From assembly GCA_029641185.1 (NCBI GenBank), contig JAPWGK010000003.1:2666001-2730000 (forward strand): 64,000 bases of DNA, given 5' to 3'. Positions 34,004 through 45,374 of the stretch are shown here, piece after piece. Made by a program: the position numbers and the translations under genes. The notes under the pieces are model-generated. The model was not told the DNA's origin. It was given only the letters and a program-made list of their open reading frames with translations, and made no database searches. Origin of the DNA: Pseudofabraea citricarpa. Lineage: Eukaryota; Ascomycota; Leotiomycetes; Helotiales; Dermateaceae. How positions within the stretch are numbered: position 1 is the stretch's first letter; each line of letters starts with the position of its first letter.

Positions 34004-36366
34004 ATGTCTTTCGGAATCCCTTCAGATGAAGTGGCGGAGGACTACAGAAAAGCCCTTGAAGATTTGACCATGAATTCGCGATATGAGATCAGCAATCTAA
34101 CAGTCATAGCAAAGGAGAACACAGAGCATGCACTGGCCATTTCGGAGGCCTTGAAGAATCACATCAAACAGGTAGGGGAGCTCTCTTTTCTCTACTCTCT
34201 CGCGAAGTAGAGCTCTCGGTCGCTGCATGTCTATTAATATATTCTTTATCTGAGAAATTTCCCTGCAGACAATGAAATCTTACTTACATGTTCATAGACT
34301 TCGCCACAAAAGAAGCTTCCCGCTTTCTATGTCCTTGACTCGGTTGTCAAGAATGTTGGAACACCTTATACCCTCTTCTTTGGACGCCAACTCTATTCAA
34401 CCTTCATGGAAGCATACGCTCTGGTAGACAACGGTGTTCGCAGGAAGATGGATGAGATGTTGAAAACATGGAAAGAGCCAGTACCTGGATCTATTGACAC
34501 ACGACCAGTCTTCCCCCCCGAAGTTACGCGGCCCATCGAGAATGCTCTGATCAAGGCCAGAACCTCCGCAGTTCAAGCTCACCAAGAGCACGTCAGGAGC
34601 CAGCAACAGTTACTTAACAGAGGTCGCGCATCACAACCGCCCTACCGCAACACGCCCACTCCTCCAAACGCACGTCAACAGCAACCTCCACCCGGATATT
34701 ATGGACAGCAACAATATCAACCTCCACCAAATGGGCAACAGTACGGCGCAGCAAATGGCAGCCAGCCCTACGGTCTTCCTCAGGTATGCTTTGATCTAAA
34801 TTGTAGTCCAAGATTGTTACTAAAGGTCATAAAGCGACCACCAAGTCAACAGTATCCACCCCCTTCAGGCTCCTCGGCTTGGCAGCAACTGCCACCCCAG
34901 GGGTATCATTCCCAGGAGATTAGCATAGACACATTGAACAGTGATATTGCAAACCTGATTCTCACTTCTAAGGCGGACTTTGCACAGAGTCCTTATGATA
35001 GCAGTATACAAACCAGACTCAAAGCATTGCTTGACCTACAAAGCATTCTACAAAGTCAAAAACTTCCACAAGATCAGTTATCACTCATAAGAGACCAGGT
35101 TGCACAACTCTCTAAAGATTCGCAACAAAAACCCCAATCCCAAGCCCCTCCGATGCATGAACCATCGCCTGTACCTATTACAGCCACACCATTGCCTTCA
35201 CAACCAAGCGCATCTTTGGAATCAGTGCTGGGCCCAGGTGCTCGGGGTGCCTTAGCTGCTTTACTGGCCAGGCAGTCGGCAACACCCCAAATGCAAACGC
35301 CTCCTCCTCAACCAGCTCTTCCTATACGATCACCACAGCCACAGGTCGTCCGTCCAACATATTCCCAAGCTCCATCTACAACACCAACCCCCGTTCCGTT
35401 ACCAGATCCAAAGGCTCTCTTAGAGAGGTTAAAGGCTGCTGGGATCTTGTCCGGGGCCCCCGCAAATAGTACACCTCCCATTCCTACAATTCCATTACCA
35501 GGATCGTTACCTCCGGGTTTCCCACCTTCCTTGCCATTTCTTGGCACATCTCAACCGGGTATCTCAAATGGTTCTAGACAACCGCTTTCTGAGATACCAA
35601 ATGATGTTGAGCTGAAGCCAGCATCCTTAAAAATGTATGTCTACCTAATCGAATGCACAAGTTAGTTGCTGATCCTTATAGACCACGACCACATCTAATT
35701 TCAAATCTCTATGAGCAACTCGGTGCACCATGTACGCAATGCGGACGTCGCTTCCAGTCAAATGAAGAAGGAAGGAAGAAAAAAACTGCTCATATGGATT
35801 GGCATTTCCGGGTTCATCAACGAATGACGGAAGCAGAAAAGAGAGGCCAACATAGAAGTTGGTACGTTGATGAACTTGTAAGTACATTCACTGCTCCTCA
35901 AAATGTGCCAGCTAACCGCGAATAATAGGATTGGATTAAGTCTCGTGAAAGCACAGATGAGCTACACCATGATACTCCTGACAGCAACAAGTATTCGGGA
36001 AATCCAAGCTCGGCTATTGCCTCGAAGCCCAAGCTACAGTATCTTCCAGTGCCAGATGACCCAGGAACTAATAACTTCTGTCCGATATGCCAAGAAAAGT
36101 TTGAGATGAAGTGGTTAGATGATGCACAGGAATTCGTGTGGATGGATGCAACGAAGAAGGGCAAAACAATCTATCATGCATCATGTTTTGCTGAAGTGGC
36201 CAAGGACGGTAATAGAGGAACACCTGAGCCGTTATTGGGCAAGAGAAAGGCAGAGGTTAGTTCCCCACTACACATATTCATAATTAGGACTTGGACACTA
36301 ATCACTCATTCACAGGATGATCATTTTGCGCTGCGAGCAAAGATCAAGGCGGAGCCAATTTCATAG
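34004..36366 (+). CDS. PCF11: mRNA 3'-end processing and termination factor Pcf11, six exons
   Basis: Exons 34004-34171, 34298-34783, 34835-35634, 35682-35877, 35929-36255 and 36316-36366 give 675 aa. Residues 1 to about 130 are the CID domain that binds the RNA polymerase II C-terminal domain (DYRKALEDLTMNSRYEISNL, PAFYVLDSVVKNVG). A Gln/Pro-rich region follows (PPPGYYGQQQYQPPP), then the ISIDTLNSDIANLI helix region. The C-terminal part carries two zinc fingers flanking the Clp1-binding region: CTQCGRRF...HMDWHFRVHQ and CPICQEKF...HASCF. The exon 3/4 junction is set by homology, restoring SLKIPRPHLI. The protein belongs to cleavage factor IA and links polyadenylation to termination. The six-exon structure leaves no unexplained frame. 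Confidence 0.95.
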
Positions 36367-36901
36367 ATAATATTTCCTGATCTCGAATATAAATACGAGA
36401 CATGAGTTTTGGGTTGAAATCTTACATTAGAGGGGCATCAGGATGGAAACCTCTTTAAGAGCATAGCGCAGGCGTTCGTCGTCATGGTCTGGTATCGGCT
36501 GGACAGGGAGCCTTAGTTTTTTAGTTGTACCGCATCGTGCCCAGAGCAGGAAGTTAGATAGCCGTGCAGCTTGATAGGTAGCCTTAGCATAATTGCAAGG
36601 AGAATCGAAAGACATTTATGATTCTGAACAAGATTAAAACTGCAGAATGATAAGGATGGTCTTGGAGTAACATGATGTCAATTGTGAAAGATGAAAGATT
36701 CTCATCACCCTGATCATATATTCCCAAGTAACAAACATATCTTGTGGAGGCTTTGGTTTAGTAACAATATCCATTTCTTAACGATCCGTGAACGGCATTA
36801 ATTACTACAAATTGAATAACCCAACCTCCTTGCTAATCCCTGATATTAATCACCAGTTCTTTCTCAACTCCCCAATCAACCAATCCCTGTCATATCACCA
36901 A
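36367..36901. other. Intergenic region between convergent genes
   Basis: No ORF of coding character is seen between the PCF11 stop and the stop of the GPI-anchored protein gene. Confidence 0.6.
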
Positions 36902-37637
36902 TTACAACAACAGAGCAGCACCTGCAGCGACAGCCAAGGCAGGAAATGCTCCATAGGTGCCAACGGTGTTGAGAACAGCAGCACCAGTGAACTGGACTGC
37001 GGTAGCCGTAGCAGTACCGGTAGGTTTGGCATTGCTAGAATCATTGGCTGCGGTAGCCTTGGGGGCCTCGACGCTGGCAGGTGCTGTGTTGGCAGCTACA
37101 GCTGCGGTAGGGGTCTGTGATACGAGTGGTTCAGTAAGAGAGTAGGCTGCTGCACAGGCAACAAGATCCATGCCCTGAGATTTGTTTGTTAGTAAGTGGG
37201 TGCAAGAAGGAAGGAGTAGGAACATACACTTGGGCAGCACCAGGTTTGCTTCTGTGTGTCCTCAGTGCAGTAGAAGCCTTCGGAGCAGGAATCTAGAGAT
37301 TTATGTGAGTTTGTGGAGTGTAGAGAGAGACATGGTATTGTCGATAGTACATACCTCCAGAAAGGTTGGGGCAGCAAGTCTCTTTGATATCGGGATTGAA
37401 GCAGTGAGAGCCTGGATTGGCAGTAGAATCACAGGTGATGTAGCCAGTGCCGCATGCTTCAGCACAGGTGTCTCCAGTTCCACAGAAGTCCTGGGTTGGT
37501 TGATATCCCAAGTCTTGACGCTTGCTAAGACCCAATGCCTTGCTGAAGGACATAGAGCCCAGCTTGTAAGGCTGAGGATTGGCTGTGGCCAGAGCAGCCG
37601 TAGCGAAGGAAGCGATGGTAAGGGTGTTGAAGAGCAT
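36902..37637 (-). CDS. Secreted Cys-rich GPI-anchored-type cell surface protein, three exons
   Basis: Exons 37637-37355, 37292-37228 and 37174-36902 give 206 aa. Residues 1-19 are a signal peptide (MLFNTLTIASFATAALATA). A KR near residue 40 could be a Kex2-type site. The Cys-rich domain follows: DFCGTGDTCAEACGTGY, CFNPDIKETCCP, SCSEGFYC and WCCP, ending near GMDLVACAAAY. A Thr/Ala-rich linker and a hydrophobic C-terminus (AFPALAVAAGAALLL) complete the layout of a GPI-modified wall protein. The pattern resembles widespread fungal proteins annotated 'Prp4 CRoW domain'; that label is from memory. Function is unknown. Confidence 0.85.
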
Positions 37638-38997
37638 GTTGGATGTTGAATATTAGGTGTTAATTGGGTTTGAACTGAGCGAGTGTGTATAAAAGTAAAG
37701 ACTGTAGGAAAATTGTGAAGATGATGGGATGAGGATGAGGTCCTGAGAGAGTGGAAAGGTAGCCAGCACTTATACTCATCCAAGCCGTGCCAGAGTCAGA
37801 CGTCTTTCATCCTAATTTCCTCCTTCAATGCCACTGCTTACTTCCTCAAGCCGCAAAAGAACACTGCCCTCCATTTAGAGAGATCCGGTGCTCTGTGCTG
37901 CAAGCTTGCGGACTTCTGTTACCAATGCTCAAGCGGCTGAGGGTAGCTAGATGCTAGTCTAAACCACGTCGATTTAAGCATAGCTTGGCACATCTGCCAT
38001 CTGCACTGTTCCGGGGAAATTGGTAAATCACAAGCTCGAGCCACGGTGAGCCCTGAATAAATTCTAGGCACCCACAAAGTGGATGAAGGCTCAACACTGG
38101 ATGACTTCTCAGCTCGCAGCTAAAAGCTATTACTCTATAATATCACAAGCTAGGTGAACTCGGGTCTCCCACTCAGGGGCCTTAGAATCTCCACAATGGC
38201 CGTTCCTAATATTTGATAGACGATTGTAGTGTGTGCCTTGCGGGGTTTTTGAGATGAAAAGCTTTGTTTCAGCCTTGCTGAAGATGGGATAGTCTGCACT
38301 TACGCTGGCTACAGACATCCGAGACCACAAAGTCAAGTCAAATTGATAATAGGGACATATATCGCATGACAGTTTAATATGAAATAGATATAGAACACTC
38401 AAAGACCTGAACAAAGAACTACCAGAAGACCAAGGACGTGAATATGTCCCAGAAAATAGGAGGTTGTCAAAACTTGGGCGTCGCCAAAGTAAGATTCAAA
38501 TAACACTAAGCCACCTGTGCCTCGCATCGGGTTAAGCGAGGCTGGAGCCAGCGTTTCTGCAAGCCGCCGGACTTAATTTTGATTGGAGGTTGAGAACGAA
38601 AACCTAGTGCATATCACTCACCAGTTTAGGGTTATGCTGCCAATCATTAGTTGTGACGTAAATCATAAAACAGAGTTAAGTGACCTTGATCCACGTGATG
38701 TGTAGGTTTGGGCTATTTTCAACCCCGCTATGCTTCTACCTCCTCACTGACAATCCATACAAGTCAAAAAATTGCCAGTAAGCAAGACGCCATAGAAACA
38801 TTCCCTTGGGTACTTCCGCAGTGCTGCTTGTACGTTTTCTGGCTTTGCCATTTGCGGAGTCGCTAAGCACGTTGTCGTTGTAAGACATCCTCTAGACTAC
38901 CTGTATGCAAGACGAATAATAATATTTTCCAGCTCAAAGTGTCTCCGAGATCACTATATTAGCCACAGTAAGCTCTAAGAAATCAGGTTCTATCAGT
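37638..38997. other. 1.36-kb intergenic region
   Basis: The stretch contains the promoters of the divergent GPI-protein and NmrA-like genes. No supported ORF or RNA gene is seen. Confidence 0.55.
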
Positions 38998-39942
38998 ATG
39001 GCCGCCTCTGCATCACATAGAACCATTCTTGTTACCGGCGGTACCGGAAACCAAGGCGGTGCAGTTATTGATGAGCTGTTGGCATCAGAAGGATCTCAAA
39101 AAATTACCATATTTGCCATAACACGGAATGCTGAGTCTGGATCAGCCAAAAAACTAGCAGCAAAATCACCCGACACCATCAAGCTGATCCAAGGTGATCT
39201 GGAAGACTGTCGAGCCATTTTTGACAGAATAGATTCGCCAATCAACAGCGTATTTTGCGTTTCGATTCCTGCAATGGGCTTTGGAGCCAAGCCAGAAACC
39301 GAGGAAGTGCAGGCTAAAGCTTTCATTGAAGAAGCCTTCGTTCGTGGCGTGGAACACTTTGTTTTCACATCTGTTGACCGCCATGGTTCTGATTCGGATA
39401 CTCTGGATACCGATGTTCCACATTTTATTACCAAGGCCAATGTTGAGAAGCACTTGCGTAAGAGATTCGAAGGGCCGGGACGCACCTGGACTATTTTAAG
39501 ACCTGTAGCATTCATGGAGAATATTACCACTGGGTTTGTAGGGAAAGTTTTCCCTACAGCATGGCAAAATAATCTGCCTCCTACGACGAAGCTCCAGATT
39601 GTATCAACCAAAGACATCGGATGGTTCGGAGCTCAAGCGTTATTGAAGCCGGCAGAATTCGGTGGCCAAGCAATAAGCCTAGCTGGGGACGAGTTGACCT
39701 TCAAGGAAGCAAATGACATATTCCACGAGGCATCCGGAATGGACATGCCAACAACATGGGGATTTCTCATAACTTTTATGATATGGGCCATAAAAGATGT
39801 CGGCTTGATGTTTAAATTCTTTGAGAGCCCAGGTTATGCAGCGAATATTCAGTCTTTACGCAAGCAGCATCCGGGATTGGTGAGCTTTTCGGACTGGGTC
39901 AAATCAAGTTCATTTGCAAAAAAGAACAATGCAGAGCTTTGA
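38998..39942 (+). CDS. NmrA-like NAD(P)-binding protein
   Basis: This 314-aa intronless ORF has an N-terminal Rossmann motif, ILVTGGTGNQGGAVI (residues 10-24, GxxGxxG type), typical of NmrA/HSCARG proteins of the atypical short-chain dehydrogenase group. Further family features are ITRNAES, LIQGDLEDC, FVFTSVDRHG and TILRPVAFMENI. The classical YxxxK catalytic pair is not apparent, consistent with a redox-sensing or isomerase-type role rather than a standard dehydrogenase. Family members range from nitrogen-regulation cofactors to secondary-metabolism reductases; the sequence alone does not tell which. I chose the ATG just before the Rossmann strand. Confidence 0.88.
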   Translation: MAASASHRTILVTGGTGNQGGAVIDELLASEGSQKITIFAITRNAESGSAKKLAAKSPDTIKLIQGDLEDCRAIFDRIDSPINSVFCVSIPAMGFGAKPETEEVQAKAFIEEAFVRGVEHFVFTSVDRHGSDSDTLDTDVPHFITKANVEKHLRKRFEGPGRTWTILRPVAFMENITTGFVGKVFPTAWQNNLPPTTKLQIVSTKDIGWFGAQALLKPAEFGGQAISLAGDELTFKEANDIFHEASGMDMPTTWGFLITFMIWAIKDVGLMFKFFESPGYAANIQSLRKQHPGLVSFSDWVKSSSFAKKNNAEL

Positions 39943-40227
39943 CAGGAGACGGCGAAGCAGAGAACTAGCGAAAGACTTTTAGTCCGGGATATCCAGAAAT
40001 AAATAGTTCATGAAATTAACACGAATATTCTCTTGAAGGTGGTCGTCGTCGTTACCCGCGCCAAGGCGCTAGTGATGTCTATATGCACGCACTTCTTGCT
40101 CCGTTTCAGCCTTACTGTGATACATCGAGCATACGGGAGGGAAACCGGCTCTGAAAGCAAACAGACTTGTCAATTATTCCAGCGGTGAGTCGAAATCTAC
40201 GTCAAAAGAACCCGAAGAGAAATTGCA

Positions 40228-41617
40228 ATGCCAGTCCAGACTCGAAGCAGGGGACGCGTCAAGGCTCGTCGTGCCCCGCCTGTTCCCCGCCGAAGGAAGA
40301 GTACCATAACACCATTTACTCAATTCATTCAACTCCCACTTGAGCTCCGTGAGTACATTTGGGAACTAGCATTACCAGGAGCACGCCTTATAGAAGTCTA
40401 TGTACGTCCCCTAGATGAACTTGGAGGCCTCAGGAATGGATTCGAATGGAAAGCTGTACGATGCCGCTGCAAGAAGAATTGCCATGAACTACCCGGCATG
40501 TACCACACGAACCGGGAGGCACGGAGTATCGCAGAGAGGCGGCTTCCCTACGACAGATGTTTCGGCACCTTCATCAACTGGGAAATTGATACGGTCTTGA
40601 TCGGAAGTAGGGTTGGTCACCTTCACAATACCGGATTCCTACAAGCTGTAGAAGATGCCGGCGGCCGAGCGAAGCTACGGCACCTGGCGATCGACGATGA
40701 TGTTTGGGACGAGTCGAGATACATACATGGACATGATCATCTGGCTTTCAAACGTTGTAGTCCTACAGGTCTTGTCCAGCAATTATCCGGGCTACATACC
40801 CTGACCATAGTTGGAAGGAGTGGCTTCTGGGATGATGGAACAACACCTCCCGAGATAGATTCAGATTATGAGGTTGAGAGTGGTCGTGAATGGATTTGGG
40901 GAGACAGTGACATAGATACAGATGAGGAATTCGGAACCCGTGAAGATGAATATCATGATTATAATCGTATGGTAAGTCATCATTATCAACTTCCGAACAA
41001 TCTGTTTTTTAATTGTCTTTGACATCGCTTTGCAGGTAAAAGCAGAGAAGAGGGGTCGGCGGAAAACGAAAAAATCCAACTCGTCTTCCAACAACCAACA
41101 CTCACGCGAAGGAAGCCAGTCGTATAGGCAGGCATTAGATCTCGCATCCTCCGCCGCTCTTCGTCGATTCTTAGCAAGTCCTTGGTTTTGTTTCGGACCA
41201 GATTTGTTCATGCCACGCGCCTACAAACCCAGAGCTACAGATGGAACTGAACGTCGGGTAGCGGGAAACGGAGATTGTGGATTAGCCCTTGTCGACTTCG
41301 AAGAGTTGCAAGCACTCAAAGGTCGGATTCTGTGGATGGACGAGGAAGAGTCAATATCAATCGTTAAAAGTTCTATCCAACAAGATTTCGAAAACCTGAA
41401 GTCAGATACGACACAATTCTTCGACGAAGTGGACATAGATGAAGGCGAAGGCAGTGGTGAAGACACTGAAAATTACCTCTTCTATCCTGACTATGCAGTA
41501 TACAAACCCCCAGAGATACGCTTGGCCCTGCAACGCAAGACTGCACCATCGTGCTTTGAGGCTGATTGGAAGGACCTGGGCAAAGATTATCTTGCCTTCC
41601 CGGACGATTGGATATAA
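40228..41617 (+). CDS. 2EXR-domain protein of unknown function, two exons
   Basis: Exons 40228-40971 and 41036-41617 give 441 aa; the intron has perfect GTAAGT and TTTGCAG ends. After a basic N-terminus, residues 31-60 read FTQFIQLPLELREYIWELAL, the start of the fungal 2EXR domain (F-box-like, LPxELRxxIW). Further on come YHTNREARSIA and GTFINWEIDTVLI, usual for that family. The second half contains a Lys/Arg/Ser-rich stretch, then acidic segments (DEVDIDEGEGSGEDTEN). 2EXR proteins are numerous in Pezizomycotina, often in lineage-expanded sets, with no assigned biochemical function. Confidence 0.85.
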
Positions 41618-41818
41618 TTTCATCAAACAATGGCTCGTTTGCTGGTTATGACTTACCAAATACTTATCTCGTTATGTCCTTGCGCGTTTTACCAGCATAG
41701 GGGCAAAACAGATAGCTCAATATTACCAATTAGCTCAATAGCAATAGCAGAAATGTTATTTTAAGTCCATTACTTAGACCCAGTACTTATTAAATGAACT
41801 ACAGGTACTAAAAATGGC

Positions 41819-42016
41819 TTATGTATCTTTAAAGTTACCTTGCTGTGTCTCTGGCCTCGTCGTATAGATAGATTGTTTATCCTTGAGCTCATCTCCTCGA
41901 GTACGTTGGGCTTCGCTTAGGACAACCTTCCCGATCTCATCGGCTATCGCTTCCGGCAGCTCGAGCCAAAGTGGGCTTTGAGATCCTACTTCTACATAAA
42001 CCTCATAGCATGACAA
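41819..42016 (-). pseudogene. Possible gene fragment, 65 codons without ATG
   Basis: The frame reads like protein (CYEVYVEVGSQSPLWLELP, then LSEAQRTRGDELKD) and ends with TAA at 41819. It has no in-frame ATG; the frame opens with TTG at 42016. The charged, helix-friendly composition suggests a terminal piece of a lost gene. No family is recognised. Confidence 0.3.
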
Positions 42017-42031
42017 ATTAAACAGAAAGTC

Positions 42032-42071
42032 TCGCTGCTTTTCTTTTTAAGTCGCTGCTTTTCTTTTTAAG
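42032..42071 (+). repeat. Perfect 20-bp tandem duplication
   Basis: The 20-mer starting tcgctgcttttc is present twice, head to tail, without mismatch. It ends 30 bp before the hydrolase ATG and so probably sits in its leader or core promoter. A recent slippage or duplication event is likely. Confidence 0.9.
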
Positions 42072-42101
42072 CACTTCCTGTGCAGTATTCCGACGAAGTT
42101 A

Positions 42102-43080
42102 ATGGCTAGCTTACCACTCATCAAAAAGGAATACTATGACTGTGCCGATGGCCAGATCCATTACCGCTATTTACTTGCTAGCAAAAGTGATGCAACCAAA
42201 CTGCCTATTCTCCTTCTCCATATGTCAGCAGCAAGTTCGCTCTACTATGAACCATTGATGCAGCGTCTTGCTGCTCTAGGGCATGACTGCTATGCTCCTG
42301 ACATGCCTGGGTATAGTAGCACTTCCTTTCTGCCTCCAAAACCTTTCAAGGTTAACATAAACGCAGATTTGGAAACTCCTACAACCCTGTTCCAGATCCT
42401 ACAGACACCCGCTTCTATGTCGACATCTTCATGCTGCTAGTCAAACAGCTCAAATGGACAAAATTCCATCTCGTTGGGCACCATTCTGGCGCTGCACTCG
42501 GTACTGAAATAGCCAGTTTACACGTCTCGCAAGTGGCGAGTCTATGCATTATCGGCCCAGCTCTCTTGACTCCCCCAGAGCAGGAGAAAATGGGCAGCCA
42601 GTTAATCATCGCCCCCGAGACATTTCCAGTTGCTGATGGGTCCCATCTACTGAAGAAATGGAGAGGCTTGTCAACCATGGAGGGTTTTTGGAGGAAGTCG
42701 GGTTGGGGGTTTTGAATGAGCAGGTTCTGGATCAGATCCGCGCGTGGCAGGGCCGTAGACAGATCTATAGTTGTGTGTTTGCCCAGGAAATCCTGGGGTT
42801 GATGGGCCGTGTTGAGTGTCCAGTTTTGGCGCTCTCGGCCGAGAAGAGTATGTTGTTTGGGTATTTGGAGAGGGTGAGAATTAGTGTATGTTTCCCTCTC
42901 TTTGTTTTCTTTTGATGGGCTTGTTTTATCTGAAGATGAAAGTTTGTTGACTTTCACTTTGTTCTAATTAAATAGAAACCAGATGCGAGGATTGGGATAG
43001 TAAAAGGTGGAGAGTTTGAGGTCCTGCTTGATTCACAGGGTGTTTATGAAATCTACACGGATTTCTTAAGGACAGAATAA
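42102..43080 (+). pseudogene. Alpha/beta hydrolase with a one-base frameshift
   Basis: Exons 42102-42310, 42367-42885 and 42976-43080 total 833 nt, one short of a whole number of codons. The fold is clear: PILLLHMSAASS near residue 35 (oxyanion region), DMPGFGNSYNPVPDPTDT across the first intron, the nucleophile elbow HLVGHHSGA (GHHSG in place of GxSxG), and the C-terminal RIGIVKGGEFE. Around 42657-42663 the frame changes: the first frame runs through HLLKKW, and the homologous continuation RLVNHGGFLEEVG is in another frame. Adding one G after TGG would make the frames continuous. This is a real inactivating deletion or a sequencing error. The first-intron splice is set by homology. Confidence 0.8.
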
Positions 43081-43474
43081 GAGGAGTTAAATGATATACT
43101 AACTAGCCTATTTTGACGCTCGAAATAAAGTGGATAAGTTAGTTGACGCTAAAGTGGAACGAGGATATTAATATGAAAATAACAGGAAACGTTCATACGT
43201 TCAACTGCTATGAGCAATAAATAAGTGAGAATATTTTGCATCCTACACTCAAATCATCTAAAAACTTCAGATTATTGGAAAACTATAGCTTCTAGAGGCT
43301 TAGTGCCACAAACGTATCAGAACGTCGTGACATGCTCGTTGCTGGCCGAGTACAACAGAATAATACAAGCACTTTGCTGATTCCTAGAGGTTTGGTGCTA
43401 TATCACACCAACTAAAAGTACCACCACTCATAATCTAAAAATCTTACATATTTTTCTTCGAATACCGTAAATTT
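43081..43474. other. Intergenic region between convergent genes
   Basis: Nothing coding is seen. Two imperfect copies of a CTAGAGG-TT-GTGC word occur near 43290 and 43385. Confidence 0.5.
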
Positions 43475-44751
43475 CTAGACCCATTCCTTTGGTTGTCTTA
43501 AGATGTCTACTAATCTCTGTTCCCGACTTCCCTTTTCTGGCTCATGCATATATTTCCAAGAAGCTGTCGCAGGCAAGCTCATCAAGATACTCTCCACTCT
43601 AGCATTGGGTGTGTTCAACCCAAAAGCAGTGCCTCTGTCATGCACCAAGTTGAACTCCACATATCTGCCTCTTCGGAGCTGCTGCCACTCCTTTTCTTTT
43701 GGTGTATATGGCATGTCCTTTCTCTTTTCTACAATAGGGACATAAGATGGCAAGAAAGACGTTAACACACTTTGCACGTATGCGAAGGCATTCTCCTGAT
43801 CTTTCTCATTCTCATCCATATCATCAAAGAAGATTCCTCCGACACCCCGCGACTCATTCCGGTGCTTGTTGACAAAATACTCGTCACACCACTTCTTGAA
43901 CCGTGGGTAGTAAGACTTATCATGCTTATCGCACACCTCCTTAAGGGTCTTGTGGAAATGGATGGTATCTTCATCAAAAAGGTAACTAGGTGTGAGATCA
44001 GTACCACCACCAAACCACCAAGCTCCTGAGCTGCCATCTGGATTGGCGGTCTCGAAGTATCGGCAATTCATGTGAACAGTGGGTGCCATTGGATTGATTG
44101 GGTGCAAAACCAGACTCAGGCCCGCAGCAAAGAACTCCAACGATTCCACATTCGCATCGATGTTCTTGTGGTTGATTCGCATTTTGTCGATCGCAGGTCT
44201 TGGTAGAGTGCCGTAGATGATGCTGATATTTACGCCAGCTTTTTCAAAGACGTTCCCATCCTGCAGGACGCAAGAAATCCCACCGCCGCCATGCTCCCTG
44301 TCCCAAGTATCAATCTTGAATGATTTGCCATCTATCCTCTCCAGCTCTTTTACAATTTCCTTCTGCTGCTCCCTGATGAACTCTTCCATCCGTAGTCGCA
44401 TTGGAGAATTCTCCGAGACGCCTGACTCCCGCTTCATGAGGGAGTCGCGCTGAGCAATTGTAGGTGAGTCAAGCTGTGCTGGTTTATCTGTTACCTAGAA
44501 TGAGTGAGTAGCTACTCGGTTAAGCCGGATTGGAGGATACACACCATAGAGTATACCAGAGTCCCAATGAACACAATGCCAAAAGAAATGCGAGCCGTGG
44601 GGAATTTCACAGGTTTCGACCGCTGCTCGTATGGATTGGGAGGCTTCTTGTAATCTGAATAGGCCCGACGGGATTGTAAGGACTGAGGAAACCGATTTGG
44701 GCGCAATTTGACCTTTGGGACGAGACGGAAGAGAGGTCTTGTAGAGGACAT
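43475..44751 (-). CDS. HEM13: Coproporphyrinogen III oxidase, two exons, mitochondrial-type N-terminus
   Basis: Exon 1 is 44751-44545 and exon 2 is 44494-43475, giving 408 aa. The catalytic domain (about residue 90 onward) is complete, with HMNCRYFE, WWFGGGTDLTPSYLFDED, GGIFFDDMDE and GRYVEFNLVHDRGTAFGL. The enzyme converts coproporphyrinogen III to protoporphyrinogen IX by oxygen-dependent decarboxylation in heme synthesis. Exon 1 adds about 69 residues: an Arg-rich, acid-free start (MSSTRPLFRLVPKVKLRPNR) and a hydrophobic segment near residues 55-69 (ISFGIVFIGTLVYSM). That is the layout of a presequence plus inner-membrane anchor, so intermembrane-space location is inferred. Yeast Hem13 is cytosolic and lacks this. 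A CCAAT box lies at 44926-44930. It is divergent from ATG8. Confidence 0.95.
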
Positions 44752-45374
44752 GGTGGAAAAGAAGACCGCAACAGCAGCAGGTCAATTGGAACTATTATAC
44801 ACAGGGAAAATAGAAAATGAGCCCACAATGAAGTGGTTTGCGCAAAGAGAGTGTACGAGTAGTGGAGTGATTTCGTTCAGAGCTCGGTCTGGTCTGGCAA
44901 TGACTTTCTACGGAAACCCAGGTCACCAATAAGGAAGCTCCGTCATGGCAGAATGCGCAGGGGTCTGGAGAGCCTGAGGGAGCCTGAGTAATGAGGTATC
45001 CAGCCCACCCGATTCGCCGCCGCCAGCTTGGAAGACGCAACAACAAAAGAAGTCGTTGAGCCTCTACTGCCTAAAGCAGCTGTTCTAGTCAGAGTCACGG
45101 ACAAACATCAGCTGCTTCCTTTGAGCCCTGAGTCAAAGAAGGTTCAGCGGGTTACTCATCGTCACGGGATTTGCACCTGGACTGCAAGGGCACCGCTACG
45201 CTTATTAGCGCCATCTCTTGACCGACTATCAGTAGTCACCCACCCCGCCTCGTCAGACACAGCTCTGCCTACTTCATACCTACTACAACTCCATCCACCA
45301 ACTCCACCTTCACCATCATCACTACTGCGACCCATACATAAAAACCACAAAACTCACATTCAAACACCACCATC
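44752..45374. promoter_or_regulatory. Shared upstream region of HEM13 and ATG8
   Basis: A 623-bp interval separates the divergent start codons. CCAAT is present at 44926-44930, and CCAATTG on the minus strand near 44783-44789, in the HEM13 half. The ATG8 half has CT- and CA-rich leader-like sequence. Confidence 0.5.

Larger units (their letters stand above)
41618..42101. other. Intergenic region with ORF relic and 20-bp tandem duplication
   Basis: This interval has a minus-strand frame that may be a gene remnant (41819-42016) and a perfect 2 x 20 bp repeat at 42032-42071 just before the hydrolase start codon; both are listed separately. Confidence 0.6.
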
